From Acidimicrobiia bacterium UBA5794 (GTDB lineage Bacteria; Actinomycetota; Acidimicrobiia; Spongiisociales; UBA5794): DNA of 64,000 nt. Below are positions 35,447 through 45,194 of this stretch, one piece after another. A model generated the notes under the pieces. The model saw nothing but the letters and a program-made list of their open reading frames with translations, made no database searches and was not told the DNA's origin. The stretch is taken from NCBI GenBank assembly GCA_002418265.1, contig DIDS01000017.1:79091-143090 (forward strand). The letters are read 5' to 3'. The stretch's first letter is position 1. Each line of letters opens with the position of its first letter. The position numbers were made by a program, and so were the translations under genes.

Positions 35447-36670
35447 TCAATCGTTGAGGTGTTCGCTCCAATCAATCAGCGCTGTTGTGTACACGACGAC
35501 GCAATTGTCTCGCGCCACCCTCAGCTGCAGATCTCGGTCGTTTGTAATGACAACGCACCGGTCATCGGCAGAGCGGACGAGACGAACAATGGCGTCATCG
35601 GCCGTCGTCTCGGGCTCAAACTCCACCACGACCCCGTGATCGGTTTCAAAGCCGCCCCGACCTTGGGCCTGCGCGGCATCGAACACCACCATGACCGCAG
35701 CGTCCGTCGCCCGTTTCACCATGTCAGCACGAGCGATCGCAGCGGCTCTGCCTGCCCTTGACGAGAAGTCATCAAAGAGGACTGCCCCTGCCACGTTGTA
35801 GCCGTCGATCAGAATCCGGTCTGGTTCCTGATCAAGCATCGATGCAAGCCCGGCCGCGGTGTCAGGCGCAATCCCAGAGGGCATCCTCAGTGGCAGTGCA
35901 TCGACGTTATGGGATCCGTCGCTGGTCCGTGGAGGCCGGTACGGGCGTAGGTTTCGCTCGATCCGATCCAGGAGCACGGCCAGCTCGGATGGGTCGGTCG
36001 GCAAGCTCGCCGCCGCCCCCGATTCGGTGGGCGTTCGCTGACCACGAGGCCGCGCCCGTCGTGCCTCGCGCTCGGCAACCTTCGACAGTGCCTGTCGAAG
36101 CTGTTCGTTGGCCGAGGCGAGATCAGCCAGCTCCTTTTGGAGCCGATCCCGTTCCGATACAGCGGTGTCACGTTCGGCGCGTGCGCGGTCGGCCGCCTGT
36201 TGGAGTCCCACGCGTGACCGCTTGTCTGAGTCGGTCTGTGCGAGCAGAGCTACCTTCGCATCGTCCTTGGCCTCTTCGAGCCTGGCCTTCGCCTCCCGAA
36301 GCTTGCGCTCAAGATCAGACGCATCGGCGCGAGCGCCGTCACGCTGAGCGACCACCTCGGCGAGGGCGTTCTCCATCGTGCGCAGTGCAACAAGAGGAGC
36401 AGCCGCAGCGGGATCAGCCAGGAACGTGTCAACGATCTCATTCGTCAAACCCATCTCCGCCCATCGCTGTGCGACTGCCAAACGAAACTCGTCATCGGCA
36501 ATCAGGTGGTCGATGACGGCGCGTTGGTATGGCCTCGGAAGCCGCTTGCCGGTTGCGGTTGCGGCCTTGCGAAGCTTGTTGGGAATCGCATCGGCGTCGC
36601 GGTCTGCCAACTCGTCACGCACAACGCGGATGAGTTGCTGAAGTACGGCGAGATCATCGTTTTTCGCCAC
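35447..36670 (-). CDS. NYN-domain (YacP-like) RNA-binding/nuclease protein with coiled coil
   Basis: 407 residues. An N-terminal helical region (1-110) and a long coiled coil (about 105-205) precede a C-terminal NYN domain of the PIN-like class: ILIDGYNVAG, FDAAQAQGRGG, TADDAIVRLVR and VITNDRDLQ, which supply the acidic metal-binding residues. Such domains cleave or bind RNA. I start at the GTG at 36670 because AGGAG lies six bases upstream; an ATG at 36691 would place that site inside the gene. Confidence 0.82.
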   Translation of the reverse strand: MAKNDDLAVLQQLIRVVRDELADRDADAIPNKLRKAATATGKRLPRPYQRAVIDHLIADDEFRLAVAQRWAEMGLTNEIVDTFLADPAAAAPLVALRTMENALAEVVAQRDGARADASDLERKLREAKARLEEAKDDAKVALLAQTDSDKRSRVGLQQAADRARAERDTAVSERDRLQKELADLASANEQLRQALSKVAEREARRARPRGQRTPTESGAAASLPTDPSELAVLLDRIERNLRPYRPPRTSDGSHNVDALPLRMPSGIAPDTAAGLASMLDQEPDRILIDGYNVAGAVLFDDFSSRAGRAAAIARADMVKRATDAAVMVVFDAAQAQGRGGFETDHGVVVEFEPETTADDAIVRLVRSADDRCVVITNDRDLQLRVARDNCVVVYTTALIDWSEHLND

Positions 36671-36708
36671 ATTCGACTCCTGTAGTCGCATCCGCGCGGT
36701 CTCTCATC

Positions 36709-36736
36709 TTGACATGCACCGCCACGATGCCATACT
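36709..36736 (+). promoter_or_regulatory. Promoter of the ilv-leu operon
   Basis: TTGACA (36709-36714) and CATACT (36731-36736), 16 bases apart. Transcription would start near 36743, about 25 bases before the leader-peptide ATG. There is no better candidate between the divergent NYN gene and the leader. Confidence 0.65.
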
Positions 36737-36766
36737 CCCATCTCACACCAGCAACAAGGTGCAGGA

Positions 36767-36802
36767 ATGCAAACAGCGACACTCGTACTTATTCTCATGT
36801 AG
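36767..36802 (+). CDS. ilv leader peptide (attenuator sensor)
   Basis: Eleven codons, MQTATLVLILM then TAG. Five consecutive codons specify Leu, Val, Leu, Ile and Leu, the products of this operon. AAGGTG lies six bases upstream as a ribosome site. The stop codon falls in the first arm of a hairpin. By analogy with leader peptides of ilv operons in other bacteria, ribosome stalling at these codons when branched-chain aminoacyl-tRNA is scarce would prevent termination downstream. Confidence 0.85.
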   Translation: MQTATLVLILM

Positions 36803-36858
36803 GCGCATCAGCCAAACCGATGCGCCCTACCCTCCGTGCCACGGAGGGTTTTCTCTTT
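36802..36858 (+). terminator. ilv attenuator: hairpin plus intrinsic terminator
   Basis: First hairpin: GGCGCATC (36802-36809) with GATGCGCC (36819-36826). Second: CCCTCCGT (36830-36837) with ACGGAGGG (36841-36848), followed by TTTTCTCTTT, a clear intrinsic terminator 15 bases before ilvB. I could not draw an antiterminator that excludes the terminator, so the exact switching mechanism is open. Confidence 0.85.
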
Positions 36859-36872
36859 CTCGGAGCCGACAT

Positions 36873-38591
36873 ATGCCAAATGAAATCAGTGGAGCAGAGA
36901 TTCTTCTCAAGAGCCTTGAACTTGAGGGGGTCGATCTGGTATTCGGAATACCGGGTGGAGCAATCCTGCAAGCCTACGACTCGCTCTATGACAGCCCAAT
37001 CCGACACGTCCTCGTTCGACATGAACAGGGCGGTGGGCACATGGCCTCCGGCTACGCTCACGCCACCGGCCGGGTCGGCGTGACCATCGCCACATCAGGT
37101 CCGGGGGCGACGAATCTCGTCACACCGCTCGCGGATGCCTACATGGACTCAATCCCCGTCGTGGCGATCACTGCACAGGTTCCATCCACCTCAATCGGAC
37201 TCGACGCATTCCAGGAAACCCACACATGGGGCATTGCGATGCCTGTGACAAAACACAATGAACTCGTTACGGAGACTTCCGAGATAGCGGGCGCGGTCCA
37301 TGAGGCGTTTCACCTCGCCAAGACCGGGCGTCCAGGGCCCGTGCTCGTTGACATCACAAAGGATGCCTTGGTGGGAACGGCCTCCTTCACCGGAAGCAAG
37401 AAGATCGATCTTCCCGGATACAAGCCGTCGGTGAAAGGTCACTCCCGCCAAGTCAAGGCCGCAATCGATCTGATCATGGAATCGGAACGGCCGGTCCTGT
37501 ACGCGGGTGGGGGAACGATCAGAGCGGAAGCATCTCGGGAACTGACGCAGTTTGCCGAGCTGTTGCGCCTCCCGACGGTGACGACGCTCATGGCGAGGGG
37601 TGTGATTCCCGATTCGCACGACCTCGCCCTTGGCATGCCAGGTATGCATGGGTGCTACACCGCGTCGACCGCGATGCAGAAATCAGATCTGCTCATCAAC
37701 ATCGGGGCGCGCTTCGACGATCGGGTGACCGGCAATCCAGAGTTCTTTGCTCCACACGCTCGGGTGATACATGTCGACGTGGATCCTGCCGAGATCGGCA
37801 AGATCCGCTTCGTTGATGTGCCGATCGTTGGCGATGCCAAAGCCGTACTCACCCAACTGATCGAGATTGCGACCAAACGACTCGACGGGCACGAAGCGCC
37901 AGCCCGTTCAGCATGGTTCGACACGATCCGGAGTTGGCAGCGCGATTTCCCGCTCACATTCAATCAAGAGGAGGACGGACCGATCCAGCAACAGTACGTG
38001 ATCGAGCAACTCCACAAGGCAACGGGGGGCGATGCAATTGTCGTCGCAGGCGTTGGTCAGCACCAGATGTGGACCTCCCAGTTCTGGGGATTCGAAAGGC
38101 CAAACACCTGGATCAACTCGGGTGGCCTCGGAACGATGGGGTACGCGGTCCCCGCATCGATCGGAGCACAGGCTGGCATGCCGAATGAAACCGTGATCTG
38201 CATCGACGGCGATGGATGCTTCCAGATGACGTTTCAGGAACTGATCACGGCTGCAACCGAGAACATTCCCGTCAAGATCGTGGTGATGAACAACGCCAGT
38301 CTCGGCATGGTTCGCCAATGGCAGAAGTTGTTCTTCAATGAACGGTTCTCGGCAACAGACCTGTCCTACGAAAACCCGGACATCGTGATGCTCGCTGAAG
38401 CCATGGGATGTGTCGGACTGCGAGCAGAGACACCTGACGAGGTCATCCCAACCATCGAGAAAGGACTCGCGGTCACCGACCGTCCGGTTGTCATGGAATT
38501 CCGATGCGATCGAGATGCGATGGTCTTTCCGATGATCAAGGCTGGGGGAAGCAACGACTTCATCCTCATGGGACCTGAGGACATCACATGA
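36873..38591 (+). CDS. ilvB: Acetolactate synthase large subunit
   Basis: Thiamine-diphosphate enzyme that condenses pyruvate with pyruvate or 2-oxobutyrate, the first common step of valine, leucine and isoleucine synthesis. The 572-residue protein has the catalytic Glu51 in RHEQGGGHMA and the ThDP/Mg motif GDGCFQMTFQEL...NNASLGMVRQWQ. The ATG at 36873 follows GGAG; the open frame upstream contains the attenuator. It heads the ilvBNC-leuAB run. Confidence 0.96.
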   Translation: MPNEISGAEILLKSLELEGVDLVFGIPGGAILQAYDSLYDSPIRHVLVRHEQGGGHMASGYAHATGRVGVTIATSGPGATNLVTPLADAYMDSIPVVAITAQVPSTSIGLDAFQETHTWGIAMPVTKHNELVTETSEIAGAVHEAFHLAKTGRPGPVLVDITKDALVGTASFTGSKKIDLPGYKPSVKGHSRQVKAAIDLIMESERPVLYAGGGTIRAEASRELTQFAELLRLPTVTTLMARGVIPDSHDLALGMPGMHGCYTASTAMQKSDLLINIGARFDDRVTGNPEFFAPHARVIHVDVDPAEIGKIRFVDVPIVGDAKAVLTQLIEIATKRLDGHEAPARSAWFDTIRSWQRDFPLTFNQEEDGPIQQQYVIEQLHKATGGDAIVVAGVGQHQMWTSQFWGFERPNTWINSGGLGTMGYAVPASIGAQAGMPNETVICIDGDGCFQMTFQELITAATENIPVKIVVMNNASLGMVRQWQKLFFNERFSATDLSYENPDIVMLAEAMGCVGLRAETPDEVIPTIEKGLAVTDRPVVMEFRCDRDAMVFPMIKAGGSNDFILMGPEDIT

Positions 38592-38601
38592 GGCGGACCA
38601 C

Positions 38602-39120
38602 ATGAGCGAACACCAAATGCACCATGTCATATCGGTGACCGTCGAGAACAAGCCAGGGGTTCTTGCGCGGGTGGCGTCGATGTTTGCACGGCGCGATTTC
38701 AACATCCACTCACTGACCGTTGGCCCCACGGAGGACCCGAGCCGATCACGTATGACGGTCGTTGTGGATGGGCCCGAGATGGAGCAGATCGTCAAGCAGC
38801 TCTACAAGTTGGTCCACACGCTCAAGGTCAGTGAACACAAACCGGGTGAAGCCGTCGAACGCGAGATCATGTTGCTCCGGGTCAACGCTGATCCCAAACG
38901 TCGTTCCGAGATCCTTGAAGCAGCCAATGTATTTGAGGCAAAGGCAGTGGACGTTGGTGCAACGACCGTGACATTCGAGGTCGTCGGTGAACCCGGAAGG
39001 TTGGCGGATTTCCACGAAATGATGAAGACGTATGGAATTGCGAGCCTCGTGAAATCTGGCCGGATCGCGTTGGCCAAGGACTCGAAATCCATGACAAAGA
39101 AACAAAAACGAACGGCCTAA
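38602..39120 (+). CDS. ilvN: Acetolactate synthase small (regulatory) subunit
   Basis: 172-residue regulatory subunit with an N-terminal ACT domain (VISVTVENKPGVLARVASMFARRDFNIHSL) that binds valine and confers feedback inhibition, and a C-terminal activation domain. It starts 10 bases after ilvB and is followed by ilvC after 15 bases. Confidence 0.95.
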   Translation: MSEHQMHHVISVTVENKPGVLARVASMFARRDFNIHSLTVGPTEDPSRSRMTVVVDGPEMEQIVKQLYKLVHTLKVSEHKPGEAVEREIMLLRVNADPKRRSEILEAANVFEAKAVDVGATTVTFEVVGEPGRLADFHEMMKTYGIASLVKSGRIALAKDSKSMTKKQKRTA

Positions 39121-39135
39121 GGGGGCTGACTGACC

Positions 39136-40149
<1,014 letters not shown>

Positions 40150-40151
40150 GG

Positions 40152-40184
40152 CAGACTTCAGAAGTCAGACGTCAGACGTCAGAA
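40152..40184. repeat. TCTGAC-type repeat between ilvC and leuA
   Basis: CAGACTTCAGAAGTCAGACG followed by further GTCAGAC units, on the reverse orientation of the repeats at 19882 and 26852. It lies in the 49-base gap between ilvC and leuA, just before the leuA ribosome site. Confidence 0.6.
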
Positions 40185-40198
40185 ATTAGGAGTGACCG

Positions 40199-41725
40199 AT
40201 GTCTGACAAACTGATCATCTTGGACACAACGCTTCGCGACGGCGAGCAGGCGCCAGGAATCGCGCTGTCCCCTGACGACAAGGTCGCGATCGCCACCCAG
40301 CTTGCCAAGCTGAAGGTGGACATCATCGAGGCCGGATTCGCAGCGTCGAGTCCCGGTGATTTCACATCCGTGTCCCGGATTGCCAACGAGGTCAAAGGAC
40401 CGGTGATCGCGTCCCTTGCACGGACCCATCCCGACGACATCGACCAAGCCGCGGATGCGCTCAAAGGCGCCGATTCCAAGCGGATCCATGTGTTCCAGTC
40501 GACCTCACCAATCCACATGGAGCAGATGCTGAGGATGTCCCCATCAGAGGTGAAGAAGTCCATCAAGGAAGGCGTCACCCGGGCAAAGCGGTACGTCGAT
40601 GACGTCGAGTTCTCACCACAGGACGCAACCCGTTCCGACCCTGATTTCATCGTCGAAGTGTGCCGCATCGCCATGGAATGTGGGGCGACCACGATCAATA
40701 TTCCCGACACCGTCGGCTTCGCCATGCCGGAGGATTTCGTCGAACTCCTGACACGTGTCTTTGACGACGTTCGCGGTGGCAACGAGGACATCATCATCTC
40801 GACCCACTGTCACAACGATCTTGGTCTCGCCGTCGCCAACTCCCTGTCCGCCATTCACGCAGGCGCCAGACAGATCGAGGGCGCCATCAACGGCATCGGT
40901 GAACGGGCTGGCAACACCTCCACCGAGGAGATCATCATGGCGCTGACAACGAGAGCGGACCACTTCGGTGTCGAGATCGGTGCTGACACAACGGAGATCT
41001 TCGAAACATCACGACTCGTGTCGTCCCTCACCGGATATCCGGTGCAGTACAACAAGGCCGTCGTGGGAAGAAACGCCTTTTCACATGAATCCGGCATCCA
41101 CCAACACGGTGTTCTTCGCAACCGTGAGACCTATGAGATTATGGATCCTGAGACCGTGGGCCAGCACTCAACGCTGGTACTTGGCAAGCATTCGGGTCGA
41201 GCAGCGTTCGCCGATGCCCTCGCCAAGCTCGGAATCCACCTTGAGGATGAGGATTTTCAGCGCTCATTCCAACGCTTCAAGGAGCTCGCAGACCGCAAGG
41301 GTGAGATCTCCGAGGAGGGGATCCGTGCCATCGTGGATGAGGAGACCAACACGACCACGCGCGAGATGAAACTCGTGTCGCTCCACGTCGCGGGAGGCTC
41401 TCACGAGGCCCCGATCGCCACAGTGGTGCTCGACCGCGCTGGCGAAGAGGTGACGTCCTCCGCTGAGGGTGATGGCATGATCAGTGCAGCATTCGTGGCC
41501 CTTCAGGACGCCTACGGGATTGCAGCCTCGCTCGTCGACTACCGCGTCTCGCCACTCACTTCGGGTGCTGATGCCATGGCGAAGGTGAACGTGATCATCC
41601 AGGTCATGTCCTCAACGTACTCGGGTCAGGGTGTCTCGACCGACGTGGTCGAGGGTTCAGCACGGGCCATCGTGTCTGCCCTGAACAAGGCCGCGTTCGA
41701 CCGCGGAGCCCTCACAGCCAACTGA
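40199..41725 (+). CDS. leuA: 2-isopropylmalate synthase
   Basis: 508-residue enzyme that condenses acetyl-CoA with 2-oxoisovalerate, the first step of leucine synthesis. It shows the DTTLRDGEQAPG motif, the metal-binding STHCHNDLGLA motif, GIGERAGNTS, and a C-terminal allosteric domain where leucine feedback inhibits. An AGGAGTG site precedes the ATG. It is in the short LeuA1-type family; citramalate synthase is less likely given the ilv-leuB context. Confidence 0.93.
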   Translation: MSDKLIILDTTLRDGEQAPGIALSPDDKVAIATQLAKLKVDIIEAGFAASSPGDFTSVSRIANEVKGPVIASLARTHPDDIDQAADALKGADSKRIHVFQSTSPIHMEQMLRMSPSEVKKSIKEGVTRAKRYVDDVEFSPQDATRSDPDFIVEVCRIAMECGATTINIPDTVGFAMPEDFVELLTRVFDDVRGGNEDIIISTHCHNDLGLAVANSLSAIHAGARQIEGAINGIGERAGNTSTEEIIMALTTRADHFGVEIGADTTEIFETSRLVSSLTGYPVQYNKAVVGRNAFSHESGIHQHGVLRNRETYEIMDPETVGQHSTLVLGKHSGRAAFADALAKLGIHLEDEDFQRSFQRFKELADRKGEISEEGIRAIVDEETNTTTREMKLVSLHVAGGSHEAPIATVVLDRAGEEVTSSAEGDGMISAAFVALQDAYGIAASLVDYRVSPLTSGADAMAKVNVIIQVMSSTYSGQGVSTDVVEGSARAIVSALNKAAFDRGALTAN

Positions 41726-41740
41726 CAGGAGCGTCAACTC

Positions 41741-42802
41741 GTGAACGCACGCTTCACGCTGCTGCCAGGCGACGGAATTGGCCCAGAGATCATCGAGCAG
41801 GCGCGGATCGTCCTTGATGCGGTGGCATCGAGATTCGGACATTCTTTCGCCTACGACGCTCAGCTCATCGGGGGCATCGCCATCGACGAGACGGGTGATC
41901 CCCTGCCAGTAGCAACGATCGCCTCGGCAAAGGAATCACACGCCATCATCTTGGGTGCCGTTGGAGGACCAAAGTGGGACGATCCCACGGCGAAGACACG
42001 ACCTGAGATCGGTTTGCTCGGGATCCGCAAGGAGCTGAGCCTGTTTGCCAACCTTCGACCGGTTCGGACCCAGCCAGCGCTCCTTGACGCCTCGCCGCTC
42101 AAACGGGAACTCATCGAGGATGTCGACATCCTGTTCTATCGCGAACTGACGGGAGGTATCTACTTCGGTGCATCGACGACCTCAGATGACGGAAGGACAG
42201 TCTCGAATGCGATGACCTATTCCGAGTATGAGATCGAGCGAATCGTGCGGATGGCAGCCGACGCTGCCCGGATGCGAAGGGGCAAGGTCACGTCTGTCGA
42301 CAAGGCCAATGTCCTGGCCGTATCGCGGCTGTGGCGCTCGACCGCAGACCGAGTCATGGCTGAAGAGTTCCCAGATGTCGAGTTTGAGACCGTACTGGTG
42401 GATGCAATGGCGATGCACTTGCTGTCACGAGCGAAGGACTTCGACGTCGTGGTGACCGGGAACCTCTTCGGGGACATCCTCACCGACGAGGCATCGATGC
42501 TCCCTGGTTCGCTCGGGCTCTTGCCGTCGGCATCTCTCGGCTCGTCTGGCCCCGGGCTCTACGAACCGATTCACGGCTCGGCACCCGACCTCGCAGGTGA
42601 GGACGTTGCCAACCCACTCGCCACGATCCTCGCAACAGCGATGGCGCTCCGCCACTCCCTTGGCCTCCACGACGAGGCTGGTGCCGTCGAAGCGGCCGTT
42701 GAACGGGTACTCGACAACGGTCTACGAACACCTGATATCGCCCGAGGCGGCCCGACCGTGTCGACATCGGAGATGGGCGCTGCCGTCGTGGCTGCACTGT
42801 GA
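41741..42802 (+). CDS. leuB: 3-isopropylmalate dehydrogenase
   Basis: 353-residue NAD-dependent decarboxylating dehydrogenase of leucine synthesis. It has the LLPGDGIGPEI start, the substrate-binding region with GLLGIRKELSLFANLRPV, and the metal and cofactor motifs VTGNLFGDILTDEASMLPGSLGLLPSAS and EPIHGSAPDLAG. The start is a GTG after AGGAGC. leuC and leuD are not in the window. Confidence 0.95.
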   Translation: MNARFTLLPGDGIGPEIIEQARIVLDAVASRFGHSFAYDAQLIGGIAIDETGDPLPVATIASAKESHAIILGAVGGPKWDDPTAKTRPEIGLLGIRKELSLFANLRPVRTQPALLDASPLKRELIEDVDILFYRELTGGIYFGASTTSDDGRTVSNAMTYSEYEIERIVRMAADAARMRRGKVTSVDKANVLAVSRLWRSTADRVMAEEFPDVEFETVLVDAMAMHLLSRAKDFDVVVTGNLFGDILTDEASMLPGSLGLLPSASLGSSGPGLYEPIHGSAPDLAGEDVANPLATILATAMALRHSLGLHDEAGAVEAAVERVLDNGLRTPDIARGGPTVSTSEMGAAVVAAL

Positions 42803-42872
42803 GTGCGTATCAACGCCAGCCAGCTGACGGTACGCTGAACCAGCCCCACCATTCATCTCAACGGGACTCCCC

Positions 42873-44324
42873 ATGACCGAACAAATGGCAGACATCGGAG
42901 TCATCGGACTCGCGGTGATGGGGCAGAACCTCGTTCTGAACCTCTCTGACCATGGACACGCCGTTGCCGTGTTCAACCGCACTACGGCCAGAACAAAGGA
43001 ATTTCTCGCTGGCCCGGCCATGGGTCGCAACATCGTCGGGGCTCACGACCTTCCCGGATTCGTCGCCTTGCTCAAGAAGCCACGACGCGTCCTTCTGATG
43101 ATCAAGGCCGGTCCATCCGTCGACATGCAGATCGAGAACCTCGTCCCCTTTCTCGAACCGGGAGACATCATCATCGATGGAGGGAACTCCCTCTACACCG
43201 ACACCGAGCGTCGGTGGGTCGAGTTGGCTCAACACGGGATCCACTTCGTTGGTGTGGGAATATCGGGCGGTGAAGACGGGGCACGCAACGGCCCATCAAT
43301 CATGCCTGGCGGCGAACCCGCTGCGTGGCCGATCATCAAACCGATGGTCACGTCAATCGCAGCCGACTATCACGGTGAACCGTGTGCGGACTGGATCGGA
43401 AGTGGTGGGGCCGGCCATTACGTCAAGATGGTTCACAACGGCATCGAGTACGGCGACATGCAGGTGATTGCCGAGGCCTATGACGTGATGTCGCGTGGTC
43501 TTGGGATGTCGGCATCAGAGATCCGGCCACATTTTTCGGCTTGGAACAAGGGAAAGCTCGACTCGTACCTGATCGAGATCACTGCTGACATCCTCGGTCA
43601 CACCACCAATGGGATACCGACCGTCGATCTCATCCTTGATGCCGCGGGCCAAAAGGGAACCGGGAAGTGGACGGTGATCGCTTCCATGGACGAGGGGATG
43701 CCGGTATCGCTCGTTGCCGAATCCGTTTACGCCAGGATGGTGTCGGCGCTCCACGCCGAGCGCCAGCGTGCCGCCGAGATGCTTGGAGGCAGCGTCAGCC
43801 TGATCGTTGACGACCCGGTCGAGGTCATCGACGACCTCCATGATGCCCTCTACGGATCGAAGATTGTTTCGTACGCACAGGGATTCATGCTGTTCCGTGC
43901 GGCAAGCGAACATTTCCATTGGGATCTCAAACCGGATGTGATCGCAAGCCTGTGGCGGGCGGGGTGCATCATCCGATCACAATTCCTGGGGGACATCACA
44001 GCTGCATACCGGTCGAATCCCGATCTTGAAAACCTGCTGATCGACGACTATTTCGCTTCTGAGATCACTGCGACCCTTCCTGGCTGGCGCCGAACCGTGG
44101 CACGGGCAGCGATGTCTGGCATCCCGGTTCCTGCGTATGCCGCGGCGCTCGCCTTCTTCGACAGCTATCGAGCGAGAAGGCTCCCGGCGAACCTGATCCA
44201 GGCGCAGCGGGACTACTTCGGTGCACACACGTATGAACGCGTTGATCGGGATCGTGGGGAATGGTTCCACACCGACTGGACCGGCCACGGAGGCGATGTG
44301 ACGTCAGGAACGTACGAAGCATGA
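42873..44324 (+). CDS. gnd: 6-phosphogluconate dehydrogenase, decarboxylating
   Basis: 483-residue enzyme of the oxidative pentose phosphate pathway, making ribulose 5-phosphate, CO2 and NAD(P)H. It starts with GVIGLAVMGQNLVLNL, has IDGGNSLYTDT, GVGISGGEDGARNGPSIMPGG and the catalytic HYVKMVHNGIEYGDMQ. Length is that of the long (NADP) form. It overlaps the next gene by ATGA and starts a long plus-strand run. Confidence 0.95.
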   Translation: MTEQMADIGVIGLAVMGQNLVLNLSDHGHAVAVFNRTTARTKEFLAGPAMGRNIVGAHDLPGFVALLKKPRRVLLMIKAGPSVDMQIENLVPFLEPGDIIIDGGNSLYTDTERRWVELAQHGIHFVGVGISGGEDGARNGPSIMPGGEPAAWPIIKPMVTSIAADYHGEPCADWIGSGGAGHYVKMVHNGIEYGDMQVIAEAYDVMSRGLGMSASEIRPHFSAWNKGKLDSYLIEITADILGHTTNGIPTVDLILDAAGQKGTGKWTVIASMDEGMPVSLVAESVYARMVSALHAERQRAAEMLGGSVSLIVDDPVEVIDDLHDALYGSKIVSYAQGFMLFRAASEHFHWDLKPDVIASLWRAGCIIRSQFLGDITAAYRSNPDLENLLIDDYFASEITATLPGWRRTVARAAMSGIPVPAYAAALAFFDSYRARRLPANLIQAQRDYFGAHTYERVDRDRGEWFHTDWTGHGGDVTSGTYEA

Positions 44325-45175
44325 AGGACTACCCACGAGCGATGGTCGCCATCGTTACCCCATTCGATACGGAAGGAAACGTTGATGGCGAAGCCCACGT
44401 CCACAACGTGCGCCACCTCTCGGCACAGGGCTGTACCGGATTCGTCCCTGCGGGTTCCACCGGCGAGGGACCCTATCTTGAAAAAGGTGAACGTGGGGCC
44501 CTCGTTGCCGCCACGCGTCAGGGGGCCGAAGGCTCGTTCATCCTGTGCGGTATCAATGCAGAGTCGGTTCGACAGGCCTTGGCCCAGATCGTCGAGGCAG
44601 CGGATGCCGGAGCGGATGCCGTGCTGGTGCTGACACCAGGAACCCTGGTGCGGGGTAACCATGATCGCGTCGCCGCGTTCTACACCGAGATCGCCGACGC
44701 AGCGCCCGTGCCTGTGCTCTTGTACTCGAACCCGAACGTCACGGGGTACGAACTTCCAACCGACACGATCAACAAGCTTGCCAACCATCGCAACATCCAC
44801 GGCATCAAGGACAGCGGAGGGAATCCGGACCGGATCGATGATCATGCCACCGCGATCCAGAACGGGTTCATCGTCTATGCCGGAGCGTCGCGAGCACTCC
44901 TCGAGTCACACAAACGGGGCGCTTACGGTGCCATCACGGCAAGCGCAAATTATGTGTTCGGCCTTGTTGCGGCGGCATCATCGGGAGATCCCAATGGGCA
45001 AGCCGAACTTGATGCCGTTATCGCGGTCGTCGAACGCCATGGTATCCCAGGAGCCAAAAGGGCGGCCGCTGCAGCCGGCATCAAGAGTGGAACCCTCCGA
45101 CATCCTCTGACGCCGGTCGATGACACGATCGGTCAGGAAATTGACACCGCGCTCGTTTCGCTAAAGCAACACTGA
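44321..45175 (+). CDS. DapA-family aldolase (4-hydroxy-tetrahydrodipicolinate synthase-like)
   Basis: 284-residue class I aldolase. It has GSTGEGPYL in place of the usual GTTGE motif, YSNPNVTG with the catalytic Tyr, and the Schiff-base Lys in IHGIKDSGGNPDR. DapA condenses pyruvate with aspartate semialdehyde for diaminopimelate, but many family members act on other 2-oxo acids, and the neighbours (gnd, pnt) do not settle it. It overlaps the gnd stop, so they are coupled. Confidence 0.8.
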   Translation: MKDYPRAMVAIVTPFDTEGNVDGEAHVHNVRHLSAQGCTGFVPAGSTGEGPYLEKGERGALVAATRQGAEGSFILCGINAESVRQALAQIVEAADAGADAVLVLTPGTLVRGNHDRVAAFYTEIADAAPVPVLLYSNPNVTGYELPTDTINKLANHRNIHGIKDSGGNPDRIDDHATAIQNGFIVYAGASRALLESHKRGAYGAITASANYVFGLVAAASSGDPNGQAELDAVIAVVERHGIPGAKRAAAAAGIKSGTLRHPLTPVDDTIGQEIDTALVSLKQH

Positions 45176-45194
45176 TCCCGTTACCTTCGCCACG

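Noticed and set aside
35758..36516. Plus-strand frame of 252 codons opposite the NYN-domain gene
   Set aside because: Shadow of the NYN-domain gene; the translation is Pro/Arg-rich with no motif.
36737..36866. T-box in front of ilvB
   Set aside because: No T-box consensus or specifier loop; the leader peptide and terminator explain the region.
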